From Phocaeicola vulgatus (GTDB taxonomy: Bacteria > Bacteroidota > Bacteroidia > Bacteroidales > Tannerellaceae), in contig CP091733.1 of NCBI GenBank assembly GCA_022009975.1, positions 2,462,501-2,526,500 on the forward strand: a stretch of DNA of 64,000 bases, read 5' to 3'. The notes below the pieces were generated by a model that worked only from the letters and a program-made list of their open reading frames with translations, did not search any database and was not told the origin of the DNA. The position numbers and the translations under genes were made by a program. Each line of letters opens with the position of its first letter. Position 1 is the first letter of the stretch. Positions 37,407-46,755 of this stretch are shown here, in pieces.

Positions 37407-38054
37407 ATGATGGTAAATGAAATAGAATCTATTTTGGAACAGGAAGCTAAAGCCGTGCGCAGCATACCTGTATCCGACAAATATAATGCCGCAATAGAAC
37501 TGATTGTTGAACATGTTCACAAGCAGGGCGGGAAACTTGTCACAAGTGGCATGGGAAAAGCCGGACAAATAGCAATGAACATAGCCACGACATTCAGCTC
37601 GACAGGAACTCCAGCGTTCTTCCTCCATCCAAGTGAAGCGCAGCACGGGGACTTGGGAATTATACAGAAGAACGACATCATGCTTTTGATTTCCAATTCT
37701 GGCAAAACAAGGGAATTGGTTGAATTAGTCTCTTTGACAAGAGGACTTGTGCCTAATATGAAGTTCATTGTAATCACAAGCAACTTGGAGAGTGAATTGG
37801 CAAAAGAGGCAACTATATGCCTGCCAACAGGTGCTCCCGCTGAAGTTTGTCCATTAGGATTGACTCCGACTACTTCCACAACGGTCATGACTGTAATAGG
37901 TGACATCTTAGTCGTGGGCACCATGAAAAGAATTCAGTTCACAAATACTGATTATGCCAAACGCCATCACGGAGGTTATTTGGGCTCAAAAAGCAGAGAA
38001 CAAAGCAAAAAGATTAAAAAGGACAATCATGAGGAAAGTAATAGGTATTGGTGA
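37407..38054 (+). CDS. SIS-domain sugar-phosphate isomerase
   Basis: A 215-residue single SIS-domain protein of the KpsF/GutQ-like group without CBS domains. Visible motifs are VTSGMGKAGQIAMNIATTFSSTGTPAFFLHPSEAQHGDLG, ISNSGKTREL and CPLGLTPTTSTT, the last typical of arabinose-5-phosphate isomerases (KDO pathway). The start of the downstream PfkB kinase overlaps its end by about 26 bases, so the pair probably handles one sugar phosphate. The exact substrate is not known. Confidence 0.8.
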   Translation: MMVNEIESILEQEAKAVRSIPVSDKYNAAIELIVEHVHKQGGKLVTSGMGKAGQIAMNIATTFSSTGTPAFFLHPSEAQHGDLGIIQKNDIMLLISNSGKTRELVELVSLTRGLVPNMKFIVITSNLESELAKEATICLPTGAPAEVCPLGLTPTTSTTVMTVIGDILVVGTMKRIQFTNTDYAKRHHGGYLGSKSREQSKKIKKDNHEESNRYW

Positions 38055-38952
38055 AACTATTTTAGATATTATCTTCCGGAACGACCGCCCACATGCGGCG
38101 GTTCCTGGAGGTTCCGTATTTAATGGTTTGGTTTCTTTAGGGCGATTGGGCACAGAGGTTTTATTTATTAGCGAATTAGGGAACGACTATGTAGGCAATA
38201 TCATAAAACGTTTCATGCATGACAACCATATCTCCACCCAATATATAGACTGTTTCCCCGATGGAAAAAGCCCGTTGTCACTTGCATTCTTGGATGAGCA
38301 ACAAAATGCCAATTACCTATTTATAAAGATTATCCGAAGCAGAGGCTGGAAATTCCTTTCCCTCCTATAAATGAAGATGACATCTTTATTTTTGGTTCAT
38401 ATTATGTGCTAAACCCGGCTATCCGCAAAACAGTGAAGGAATTCATCGAATATGCCAAAGGAGAGAAAAGCAATTTTATACTACGACCCGAATTTCCGCA
38501 CGGCGCATGCACATGAAGCCATCCATGTAATGCCTTCCGTTTTAGAAAACTTGGAATATGCAGACATCGTGAGAGGTTCCAATGAAGATTTTGCTAACCT
38601 GTTCCATGAATCGGACTCAGACAGAATTTACAAAGACCGTATACAATTCTATTGCGATACATTTCTTGCGACACAAGGAGAAAAAGGTGTGGACTTACGG
38701 ACTCGGAAAATTTCCCTGCACTGTGACCCAAATCCTATCCAGCCCGTCAGTACGATTGGAGCGGGCGATAACTTCAATGCAGGCATCATCTATGCTCTCT
38801 TGCAACTCGATATCCGGAAATCCGATATCCCTACATTAGATGAACAACAATGGAAAAGGATCATCCAATGCGGCATGGACTTCTCCTCGCAGGTATGCCA
38901 ATGCTATGACAATTACCTGTCCCAAGAGTTTGCAAGCCAGTATCATTTATAA
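38029..38952 (+). CDS. PfkB-family carbohydrate kinase (two frameshifts)
   Basis: Ribokinase-fold sugar kinase of about 307 residues when repaired. N-terminal GIGETILDIIFRN and PGGSVFNGLVSLGRLG form the sugar-binding site. The C-terminal signature TIGAGDNFNAGIIYAL carries the catalytic Asp. The frame breaks twice, at TTT 38320-38322 (missing T; LFYKDYPK follows) and near 38461 (AKG then KERKAILYYDPNFR). Fructokinase-like length and motifs; substrate not resolved. The start lies within the SIS gene, indicating coupled translation. Confidence 0.78.
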
Positions 38953-39031
38953 GCAAATAAAGCTCCCATATCAAAGAATCCAAACAGTCTCTAAATAAAC
39001 TAACAGTCTAACTGAAAAAGCGAAGATTTGC

Positions 39032-39039
39032 TATCTTTG
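39032..39039 (+). promoter_or_regulatory. Bacteroidales -7 promoter box (TATCTTTG)
   Basis: Exact TAnnTTTG match 33 bases before the ATG at 39072. Confidence 0.45.
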
Positions 39040-39071
39040 TGTTAGAAGATTGTTTTAATGGAATAAGCCGT

Positions 39072-40126
39072 ATGAATAACAATTTAAAGCTCATATTGTT
39101 TTGTTTACTATCCCTTGTCGGCTGCACAGAACAAACATGTGAAATCAGGTCGATTTGCATACGCGACAACATAGGTAACTATATTCTTAAATGGGAAACT
39201 AATCCGCCCATGGAAGGAACTATGCGCTTTTATGTTTCAGACACTCCTAACTCATTTAACATGTCCCAGCCGGCAGGTTATGCTGACATCAAAGATGAAG
39301 TGACAACTTATATCACACAAGACAATCTGAAACGCAAATTCTTCCGTCTGACATTCAACGGACATCATCAACAAGACATTGCGGCTCGCCATACTTTGAT
39401 GGACAGCATCCAAACTTCAGAGACGAAGGCGGATACAAAAACAGCAAAGGGAAAAAAATAAAATGGGGGAAAATTTACCGTTCCGGATTCATCGGGAAAT
39501 ATACTGACAGGGACTCGATTCGCATCAGTGATGCCGGCATCAAGACAATTATCGACCTGCGGACAGAAGAAGAAGTAATAGAAAATCCCCTCTTCTTCCC
39601 TCACATTCGAATTGTCCATATTCCTATTCAAGCAGGAAACAGGGCAGATATCCTACAACGACTCAAAGACAATAAAGTCCGTAGCCGTGATGGGTTCTTG
39701 TTTATGGAAGACATCTATATCAAGTTTGTCACACAAAGCACAGATGATTTCGCCCAAATCCTTCAATTGTTTGTAGATGAAAACAATTATCCCATATTGG
39801 TTCAAGACGATTTGGGGAAAGACCGTGCCGGTTATTTGCTATCATTAGTGATGATGTTGTTGGATATTCCTTATGAAACCGTAGTAAAAGACTACATGGA
39901 GTCGAACCGTTACATCAATCCTTTATTCATGTCAAACGAGGTCAAATCTTTAAGTTGGGATGCCCAAGAAGCCTTGACGGTCATGCTGTCTACCAATGAA
40001 TCCTTCTTGGAAGTAGCATACAATGAGATAGACCGTAAATATGGCTCATTTAAAGCATTCCGGGGAGAAGGATTGCTTTTTTCGACCAAGAATAAAGAAA
40101 AATTGAAGGATATACTATTAGAATAG
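39072..40126 (+). CDS. Tyrosine-phosphatase-like lipoprotein lacking the catalytic cysteine (frameshifted)
   Basis: About 351 residues. A lipoprotein signal (LILFCLLSLVGC) is followed by a fibronectin-like segment (NIGNYILKWETNPP), then a Y_phosphatase3-type domain with NFRDEGGY, GKIYRSG and TIIDLRTEEE. The frame breaks at AAA 39412-39414; one added A joins SIQ to NFRDEGGY. The P-loop that should read HCxxGKDRAG is QDDLGKDRAG, so the nucleophilic Cys and its His are replaced while GKDRAG is intact. Probably a pseudophosphatase that binds rather than hydrolyses; this is inferred. A single gene between two promoter boxes. Confidence 0.72.
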
Positions 40127-40148
40127 AAAATTATTGACAACAAATCAC

Positions 40149-40156
40149 TATCTTTG
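40149..40156 (+). promoter_or_regulatory. Bacteroidales -7 promoter box (TATCTTTG)
   Basis: Exact TAnnTTTG match 46 bases before the helicase start at 40203. Confidence 0.45.
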
Positions 40157-40202
40157 CAACGGAGATATTATCATAGAATATATTACATCTAACATATAGA
40201 AT

Positions 40203-41957
40203 TTGAAAACATTTGAAGAATTAGGAGTTGCCGCACCGATTTTAAAGGCAATCCAAGAAATGGGATATGAATCCCCAATGCCTGTTCAAGAGGAAGTGAT
40301 TCCTTTTTTATTGGGCGAAGATAATGACGTTATTGTATTGGCACAGACAGGAACCGGTAAGACAGCAGCATACGGTTTGCCAATATTACAAAAAATCAAT
40401 GTCGATTTAGTTCAACCGCAAGCACTTGTATTATGTCCTACTCGTGAACTTTGCCTACAAATAGCAGATGATTTAAACGAATACTCTAAATATATCAGCC
40501 GTTTGCATGTATTGCCAGTATACGGAGGTTCGAGCATTGAAAGTCAAATCCGTAGTTTAAAACGCGGTGTACATGTTGTCGTGGCAACGCCGGGGCGACT
40601 TCTTGACTTGATGAACCGAAAAACTGTAGATTTGAATGCCGTACACAACGTTATCATGGACGAGGCAGATGAGATGTTGAATATGGGATTCTCTGATAGC
40701 ATCAATGCCATCCTTGCAGAAGTTCCACCGTCGAGGAACATGTTGCTCTTCTCTGCCACAATGCCACAAGGCATTGCTGCCATCACTAAAAAGTACATGA
40801 ACGATCCGAAAGAGATTGTTATCGGCAAAAAGAACGAAGGGAACAAGAATATCCGTGACATTTATTTTATGGTACGTGCCCAAGACAAGTATTTGGCGTT
40901 GAAACGTATTGCGGATTTTTACCCGAACATCTATGGTATTATCTTCTGCAGGACAAGAAAAGAGACTCAAGAAATAGCAGATAAGCTTATCCAAGACGGA
41001 TACAATGCTGATTCTTTGCACGGAGAACTAAGCCAAGCACAACGCGACTATGTTATGCAGAAGTTCCGCTTAAAGAATCTGCAATTGTTGGTTGCTACTG
41101 ATGTGGCTGCCCGCGGCTTGGATGTGGATGATTTAACCCATGTAATCAATTACGGTTTACCAGATGATATTGAATCATATACGCATCGCCGAGGACGTAC
41201 TGGACGCGCAGGAAAAACAGGAATCTCCATTTCTATTTGCCATGTCCGTGAAAAAGGTAAGATTAGGGACATAGAACGTGTCATCAATAAGAAGTTCGAA
41301 AAGGGTGAAATGCCGACCGGAAATGAGATTTGTGCAAAGCAACTCTTCAATTTGGTAGACCAAATCGAAAAAGTCAAAGTGAATGAAGAGGAAATCGCTG
41401 AACTGATGCCACAAATCTACCGCAAATTGGAATGGTTGGACAAAGAGGATATTATCAAGCGTATCGTTTCTTTGGAATTCAATCGAATGATTGATTACTA
41501 CAAAGATGCTGACGAAATCGAGACAGTAGACGAAAAGTCTTCCCGGAAAGAGCGTGCAGAGCGCAGAGAAAACGGAAAGCGCCATCAAGCAGAAGAAGGT
41601 TTTGTTCGTTTCTTCATCAACTTCGGAAAAACGGATCGCATGAATGTCAATCAGCTGATAGAACTGATAAACCGATGTGTTCCGGGTAAAGTTCGTATCG
41701 GCAGGATTGATTTAATGGAAAAATTCTCTTTCTTTGAAGTAGAAGAGAAAGAGGCTCGCCGCGTTGAAAAGAGCATGAACGGATATGAATTAGAAGGAAG
41801 ACGGATTTCCGTTGAACCGGCACAGCTGAAAGGGGAAGATAAAGGAAAAGGCCGTAAAAAGGAACTGCGCAAAGACGCTTTGAACGTTCCAAATTCGACC
41901 GCCGACCAGCCAAGAGTTCAAAATCAAGACGTAAGAATTAATACTTTATTTCATTAA
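40203..41957 (+). CDS. DEAD-box ATP-dependent RNA helicase
   Basis: A 584-residue DEAD-box helicase for RNA unwinding in ribosome assembly or mRNA decay (CsdA/CshA type). Motifs: GYESPMPVQ (Q), AQTGTGKT (I), PTRELC (Ia), VIMDEADEM (II), FSATMP (III), ATDVAARGLDVDD and HRRGRTGRAG (V-VI). A C-terminal DbpA-type RNA-binding domain (FVRFFINFGKTDRMN to RRISVEPAQ) is followed by a basic tail. The frame opens with a TTG start (KTFEELGV); no ATG is available upstream. The stop codon overlaps the terminator stem of repeat copy B. Confidence 0.92.
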   Translation: MKTFEELGVAAPILKAIQEMGYESPMPVQEEVIPFLLGEDNDVIVLAQTGTGKTAAYGLPILQKINVDLVQPQALVLCPTRELCLQIADDLNEYSKYISRLHVLPVYGGSSIESQIRSLKRGVHVVVATPGRLLDLMNRKTVDLNAVHNVIMDEADEMLNMGFSDSINAILAEVPPSRNMLLFSATMPQGIAAITKKYMNDPKEIVIGKKNEGNKNIRDIYFMVRAQDKYLALKRIADFYPNIYGIIFCRTRKETQEIADKLIQDGYNADSLHGELSQAQRDYVMQKFRLKNLQLLVATDVAARGLDVDDLTHVINYGLPDDIESYTHRRGRTGRAGKTGISISICHVREKGKIRDIERVINKKFEKGEMPTGNEICAKQLFNLVDQIEKVKVNEEEIAELMPQIYRKLEWLDKEDIIKRIVSLEFNRMIDYYKDADEIETVDEKSSRKERAERRENGKRHQAEEGFVRFFINFGKTDRMNVNQLIELINRCVPGKVRIGRIDLMEKFSFFEVEEKEARRVEKSMNGYELEGRRISVEPAQLKGEDKGKGRKKELRKDALNVPNSTADQPRVQNQDVRINTLFH

Positions 41958-42083
41958 AGGGGCTGTGTCAAAACGAAAGTTTTGATGCAGCCCCTTTAAG
42001 GTGTGCCAGAATTAGCAAAATGCAAGGCACTGAGGTCGAATTCCCGAAAGTAACGCAGCAGTTTGCAATTATGACACACCGCC
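41956..42083 (+). repeat. Interspersed repeat copy B (with terminator hairpin)
   Basis: Starts with a 19-bp stem (41956-41974 with 41979-41997, one mismatch, GAAA loop) that acts as helicase terminator. It continues into the MITE-like unit ending GACACACCGCC. Compared with copies A and C it lacks an internal segment of about 38 bp between two CTGAGG-like repeats. Confidence 0.75.
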
Positions 42084-42193
42084 TATTTATTTTACTTTGT
42101 TGCATAAAGCAATAAAACATTAGCCAGTCCGGTTAATCAGCAAACATCACATCTCTTGAAATAGGTTTGCAATTATCAAAAACACACGCCATC

Positions 42194-42387
42194 CTGTTGA
42201 TAACTTATGTTGATAAACCTGTTGATAACTCTGTTTATAAATAGGTTCAATTCCCAGTTTTGAACAATTCACATCTGGAAAAAGAATCCATTTTACCCGA
42301 AAACCAAAAGAATAGTTCATAATTCCTCACTAAAATACCCACTTATGAACAAAAATCAGTTGATAACTCTATAAAATCGGTTGATAA
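42194..42387. other. Cluster of DnaA-box-like sites (candidate replication-origin element)
   Basis: Three exact TGTTGATAA sites (42194, 42207, 42219), each one base from the E. coli DnaA box TGTGGATAA, plus near matches TGTTTATAA (42231), AGTTGATAA (42358) and GGTTGATAA (42379). All lie in one AT-rich non-coding stretch between the helicase and DUF1080 genes. The spacing of the first three is 12-13 bases. It could be oriC or a DnaA-controlled region; no dnaA gene is in the window. The rest of 42084-42583 shows nothing else. Confidence 0.4.
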
Positions 42388-42583
42388 GCATGTTGACTAC
42401 TTTTATATGGTTCAAAACTATAATAATCAGTATTAACCTCTCAAAATATGTGACTGTGATAAAAAAATTAACTTTTTAAAATTGGTAATTTTTCCTAAAT
42501 ATAAACTATGTTTGCAATACCAAAAAGAAAGAACATTCTTTGAAGTATATCAAAGATTATTGCTAATTAAAATTTATCACATC

Positions 42584-43339
42584 ATGAAAAAAGTACTTTT
42601 ATTAATCTGCTTGGTATGCGGATTCACTACAGTGAGCGCACAAGAAGGCGGGCATGTCGCACCCGAATGTACAGAATGGTATTCACCCCAGCCTCCGAAA
42701 GTCCAACCGGGAGACAAACCTGGCAACCCTCCATCTGACGCCATCATCTTATTTGACGGAAAGAACTTGGATCAATGGGTTTCTATTGAAGATGGAAAGA
42801 AAGTTCCTGCTAAATGGGAAGTCAAAGACGGGGCAATGGTTGTGGTTCCACGCACGGGCACAATCCAAACCAAAGAATATTTTGGTGACTGCCAATTGCA
42901 CATCGAATTCAAGACTCCTAAACCTGCAAGTTCTGTCAACAAATTGCAAATGAAAGGCAACAGCGGTATCTTCTTGCAGAGCATTTATGAAGTTCAGGTA
43001 TTGGACGGTGAAGACAATCCTACTTATGTAAACGGAATGGTTGGAAGTATTTACAAACAATCCGCTCCGTTGGCCAATGCTTTCACTGGAACTGAAAAAT
43101 GGCAGGTTTATGACATCTATTGGAAAGCTCCGAAATTCGGAACTGATGGTGTAATGGAATCTCCGGCAATGATTACTGTCGTATTGAACGGCATCCTTGT
43201 TCAGAACAATTACATCTTGAAGGGCAATACTCCGTACATCGGATTCCCGACTTACAAACCTCACGGACGCTTGCCTTTGTTATTGCAAGACCATGGCGTT
43301 CCTGTTGCTTATCGTAACATTTGGATTAGAAACTTATAA
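42584..43339 (+). CDS. DUF1080 (3-keto-disaccharide hydrolase-like) exported protein
   Basis: A 251-residue secreted jelly-roll protein. Signal peptide MKKVLLLICLVCGFTTVSAQ is followed by a DUF1080 domain (DAIILFDGKNLDQWVS, LHIEFKTPKP, GNSGIFLQSIYEVQVLDG, RLPLLLQDHG, YRNIWIRNL). The family includes glycan-binding/lyase-like hydrolases acting on 3-keto-sugars. It is followed by repeat copy C. Start 42584 is chosen for the MKK signal; an upstream extension has no signal. Confidence 0.85.
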   Translation: MKKVLLLICLVCGFTTVSAQEGGHVAPECTEWYSPQPPKVQPGDKPGNPPSDAIILFDGKNLDQWVSIEDGKKVPAKWEVKDGAMVVVPRTGTIQTKEYFGDCQLHIEFKTPKPASSVNKLQMKGNSGIFLQSIYEVQVLDGEDNPTYVNGMVGSIYKQSAPLANAFTGTEKWQVYDIYWKAPKFGTDGVMESPAMITVVLNGILVQNNYILKGNTPYIGFPTYKPHGRLPLLLQDHGVPVAYRNIWIRNL

Positions 43340-43362
43340 ATCATTCCTTTAGTATAAATCAG

Positions 43363-43527
43363 AAAGGGGCTGTGTCAAAACGATTGTTTTGATGCAGCCC
43401 CTTTAAGGTGCGTCAGGATTAGCAAAATGCAAGACACTAAAGATGAAACCGACAGGAGTTTACTGATGTAAATGACTGAGGTCGAATTCCGAAAGTAACG
43501 CAGCAGTTTGCAATTATGACACACCGC
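43363..43527 (+). repeat. Interspersed repeat copy C (with terminator hairpin)
   Basis: A full-length 165-bp copy. A 19-bp terminator stem (43363-43381 with 43386-43404) is followed by a unit starting GGTGCGTCAGGATTAGCAAA and ending in the inverted GTTTGCAATTATGACACACC. It serves as a terminator 24 bases after the DUF1080 stop. Confidence 0.75.
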
Positions 43528-43905
43528 CTTTGGGTGGTTATAACTTCTTGAAGACCACTGAAAGGAGAACAAGGAATTCTTCTCTTTTTCCTATTGCTAA
43601 AGAATAAAGAAGCGTAATAATAGAAATGGCTATACTTATTATCGCCATGTGTATAGTACACGAACCATCTAAGAGTTTATATGTTAACGAATCAAATTCC
43701 ATTATTCAACACTTAAATTCATCGAACTCACGTTAATTAGGGATAGTCGCAAAACACTTTGAACGTTCACAACTTATTGATTGCTAATGTGGTATATTTG
43801 TTGTAATTTAGCTAAAGGAAATAAAAATTCCTCCGAATACCGTAGAAAAGTAAACTTCGGAGGAAATGAGCAAAAATAACTCATGGCAAAAGTACGAAAT
43901 TTATC
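43528..43905. other. Intergenic region before IS copy 1
   Basis: No convincing gene. Contains a 10-bp stem TTCCTCCGAA/TTCGGAGGAA (43828-43837 with 43856-43865) followed by an ATG frame at 43883 (MAKVRNLS) that runs straight into the IS end and stops. This may be the stub of a gene cut by the insertion; its other part is not seen after the IS. Confidence 0.35.
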
Positions 43906-43990
43906 GGCACAGTTGCAAATATCCGTGGCTTAAATTTGTAGTATAGGTATATATTTTCTTGTTTAATGTTTAAATGTTCATGCGATGTCT

Positions 43991-43998
43991 TAACTTTG
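43991..43998 (+). promoter_or_regulatory. Transposase -7 promoter box (TAACTTTG)
   Basis: Exact TAnnTTTG match six bases before the transposase ATG at 44004; conserved in IS copy 2. Confidence 0.4.
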
Positions 43999-44003
43999 CA
44001 GCC

Positions 44004-45461
44004 ATGAATAAACAATCAACATTTGACTATAAGATTCTGGCAAGTTACCTTCTTCCCAAAGGCATACTTGAGTTCTTCGACGTTACAGCCGTTAACGAAG
44101 ATCGCACAGGCATTATTGAAGAGACGGGTGATGAGCGTATCCTTCTTCACATCTATCTTGACGAAAAAGATGCACGAGAAGAAGAGTGGCACGACCTTAA
44201 GCCCAATGGTTTTACGGAAAGCCGTTAGGTTAACGACTTTCCAATCCGTGACCACAAGGTCGTTCTTCATGTCAGACGTCGCAGATGGCCAACGGCAGAA
44301 GGCAGAAACGTAATCCTTGACAGGTATTCGTTGCTTGCTGATAACACCAGCTACTCTAAAGAGTTTGCTGATGTCTTAAAAAAATATTTGGATACTTACC
44401 CGATAACGGCCCGCTCGCTGGGGCTATACTTTAAGGTAGATGGCAATAACCTGGAGCGTGCTTACAAGGATCATCTGAGCGGTTTCCGTAATTGGGAACA
44501 AGCTCGTCATGCAGAGGACTGGGTGCTGCATCCTGAGAACATAGGCAAACGGCTGGGCATTGACGAGACCATGCTTCACAAGGACCTGATGACATTCTTG
44601 ACCAACAAAGAAGGGCATGGTAAACGTCACACCTTAATAGCAGCTGTAAAAGGCACTAAGGCCTCAGATATTATCAATGTTCTTATGCAGATACCGCAGG
44701 AACAGCGAGAGCAGGTCGAAGAAGTTACCATGGACTTCTCTGACAGTATGTTTGCTGTCGTCACGGAAGCCTTTCCTAATGCAGCCATAGTCATCGACTG
44801 CTTCCATATCACCAAGCGTTGTATCGAAGCTGTGGAGGAACTCCGTCTCAAAGCTAAACGAGAAGCACAGAAAGCACAAAACAAAGAGAAAGCCAGGTTT
44901 AAAAAGAAACTTGAACAGCTGGTAAAGAGCCGTAAATACTACCGTAAGAAACATCCAAAGAAATACAAAGGTAAGAAGCGGGGACGTAAGCCACAGAGGT
45001 TGAACAAACGCTTCAGGCCAACCATGCTTGCCAATGAAACTGTCATAGAACTGCTGACAAGAAGCAAGTATCTGCTGAGTGTGAGTGGTGAGAAATGGAC
45101 TGGCAGGCAGAAAACACGTGCAAAAATACTCTTCAAGATGTTCCCAAAGATAAAGGAAGCATATACTTTGATTTGCAGCCTAAGAAGCGTGTTTAGCAAC
45201 AAGCCTATCGACCGGGTTACAGCTAAGGTTAAACTGCATGAGTGGTATCAGAAGGTATCAGCTTGTACGTTGCGTGAAGTAAAGGCTGCAAGGGATGCCA
45301 TCAAGTACAAGGAAGACGAAGTACTAAACTACTTCATAAACAAATCAACCAATGCTCATGCTGAATCTCTTAAGTCTAAGCTGAAAGGATTTAGAGCACA
45401 ACTCCGCGGTGTGCAGGATTTACCATTCTTTATGTTCAGAGCGTCTATGATCTTTGGATAA
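44004..45461 (+). pseudogene. ISAon1/ISL3-type DDE transposase with in-frame amber stop
   Basis: A 485-codon frame from MNKQSTFDYKIL to FRASMIFG, interrupted only by TAG at codon 75 (44226-44228), where copy 2 has CAG (Gln). The N-terminal region (HIYLDEK, DFPIRDHK, RRRRW) matches ISAon1-type N-terminal transposase proteins. The catalytic part has D (LGIDETM), D (IVIDCFH) and E (NAHAESLK) spaced as in ISL3-type DDE enzymes, and a Lys-rich central insert (RKYYRKKHPKKYKGKKRGRK). Probably inactive unless the stop is suppressed or is a sequence error. Confidence 0.75.
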
Positions 45462-45497
45462 CATGATTATATTGCCACGGACTTATGCAACTGTGCC

Positions 45498-46303
45498 TAT
45501 AATACACTTCAATTCCACATAAACGTAGTTATATTTACGTTAATTTAGCAACTTGGTGAAAAATACTCACTGCAAATTAAGTCTCTATGTCACTCGTTAC
45601 TCCATACTCACCCCCTAACCACTCAACTTCGCCACATTCCGACCTCTTTTCAAAAAGGTAGTAAGCTTTTTAGAAAAAAACTATCATTTAGGTTCAATTG
45701 ATTGGCATTCAATAGCCTAATGAGTTATGAAATGCAGTAGGTAATGATTTAGCGACCTATCTTCTGCAATGATATACAACGCTTTGCATAACTCGAATAA
45801 CCTGTTGCAAAGATAAGAGTATATCGTGAAAAAAAAGAATTTTCTCCAAATTATTTTCGTAGAGCCGCCCGTTTGGGTGGCTTTTTTTGTTTTCAATGTA
45901 TTCTGTTCCTATGCTAAATGCTGTCTCCGAAGACTGCGTTTTTTTGTTTTCGCCCTACTTCTCTCCCTGCACATCCTCCACTTATGCCTGTGTATCATGT
46001 CGGGATCGCTTGTTCGTTGTCAGCGGCAAAGGTAGTTCCGGGCTTCCACGGACAAAAAAGGTCGGTGCGGCAAGCCGTTTAGACGACAATCTCCACACTT
46101 CCATTTCATTGCAGGTAGTATTCTCGCCATAAAACCTTGTTTGTCCTAAGCCCTACCTTTTTACGCCACTGAAACGAAAACGACCGACCCGACGGAAAGA
46201 CGCATAAAAAAAATGTCGGATATGCGAGAAGCAGGGAAAAAGAAAATGGAAACTCAACTCCCTCACCTCTGGAATCCGCATAAAATCAAAAAAATCAGAC
46301 AAG
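45498..46303. other. Conjugative-transposon end region
   Basis: About 800 bp with no supported gene between the IS and the first accessory gene. A GCAAAGATAA at 45807-45816 (reverse TTATCTTTGC) is one base from the CTnDOT-type attachment core GTAnnTTTGC and also matches a promoter -7 box. From about 45830 onward the sequence resembles the conserved end of CTnDOT-like elements. This is the likely chromosome/element junction, but the exact site is not fixed. Confidence 0.4.
45863..45889 (+). terminator. Hairpin terminator at element end
   Basis: AGCCGCCC pairs with GGGTGGCT across a GTTT loop, followed by seven T. A classic intrinsic terminator, possibly insulating the element end. Confidence 0.65.
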
Positions 46304-46513
46304 ATGAAACTGAGATACAGAATATCAATTTGGGTGGCACTTGCACTCGCAGGCTCTCTCCTTTGGGGCGGAAGCGTTTGGCTTTGGCTGGCAGGGATAT
46401 GTGCAGGAAAATTCCTCTTTCGGTTGCTCCTCACCATCGTTTTGGCTATCGCAGTATACATTCTGACTTATGCCCTCATCATCGGGGCAACACTTTGGTT
46501 ACTCATTTCTTAA
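46304..46513 (+). CDS. Small two-helix membrane protein of the conjugative element
   Basis: A 69-residue, almost wholly hydrophobic protein (MKLRYRISIWVALALAGSLLWG, then a second and third hydrophobic stretch). Small membrane proteins of this type begin the accessory cluster in CTnDOT-like elements. It is followed after 12 bases by the next small gene. Function unknown. Confidence 0.55.
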   Translation: MKLRYRISIWVALALAGSLLWGGSVWLWLAGICAGKFLFRLLLTIVLAIAVYILTYALIIGATLWLLIS

Positions 46514-46525
46514 ACAGACAGATAT

Positions 46526-46743
46526 ATGAAAAGAAGAAGCAAGACAATCGCACAGCAATGCAGATACTACGAAGTGGACAACATCTTCGAGTATATGGTA
46601 TCGGTTTACCTAAACGGAAACATATCAGCCTTTGGGGAACTGTACAAGGAACTCAATCGGCAAGACAGAAAGGAGTTTATCATCTATCTCTTTCAGAGGT
46701 CAACCCCATACATATCCAAGAAATCATTTTAGCAACAATCTAA
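46526..46743 (+). CDS. Small conserved conjugative-element protein (frameshifted)
   Basis: About 72 residues, starting MKRRSKTIAQQCRYYEVDNIFEYMVSVYLNG. The C-terminus is out of frame. One base added near 46695 gives LFxEVNPIHIQEIILATI and the stop at 46743, the expected ending. No known domain. It lies in the rightward run before pcfK. Confidence 0.5.
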
Positions 46744-46755
46744 ATACATAAGACA

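Larger units (their letters stand above)
43906..45497 (+). mobile_element. ISAon1/ISL3-like insertion sequence, copy 1
   Basis: A 1592-bp element bounded by imperfect inverted repeats GGCACAGTTGCAAATATCC (left) and, reversed, GGCACAGTTGCATAAGTCC (right). It carries one transposase frame. No target-site duplication is found (left flank AATTTATC, right flank TATAATAC), unlike copy 2, so one flank has probably been changed by recombination or deletion. Confidence 0.8.
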
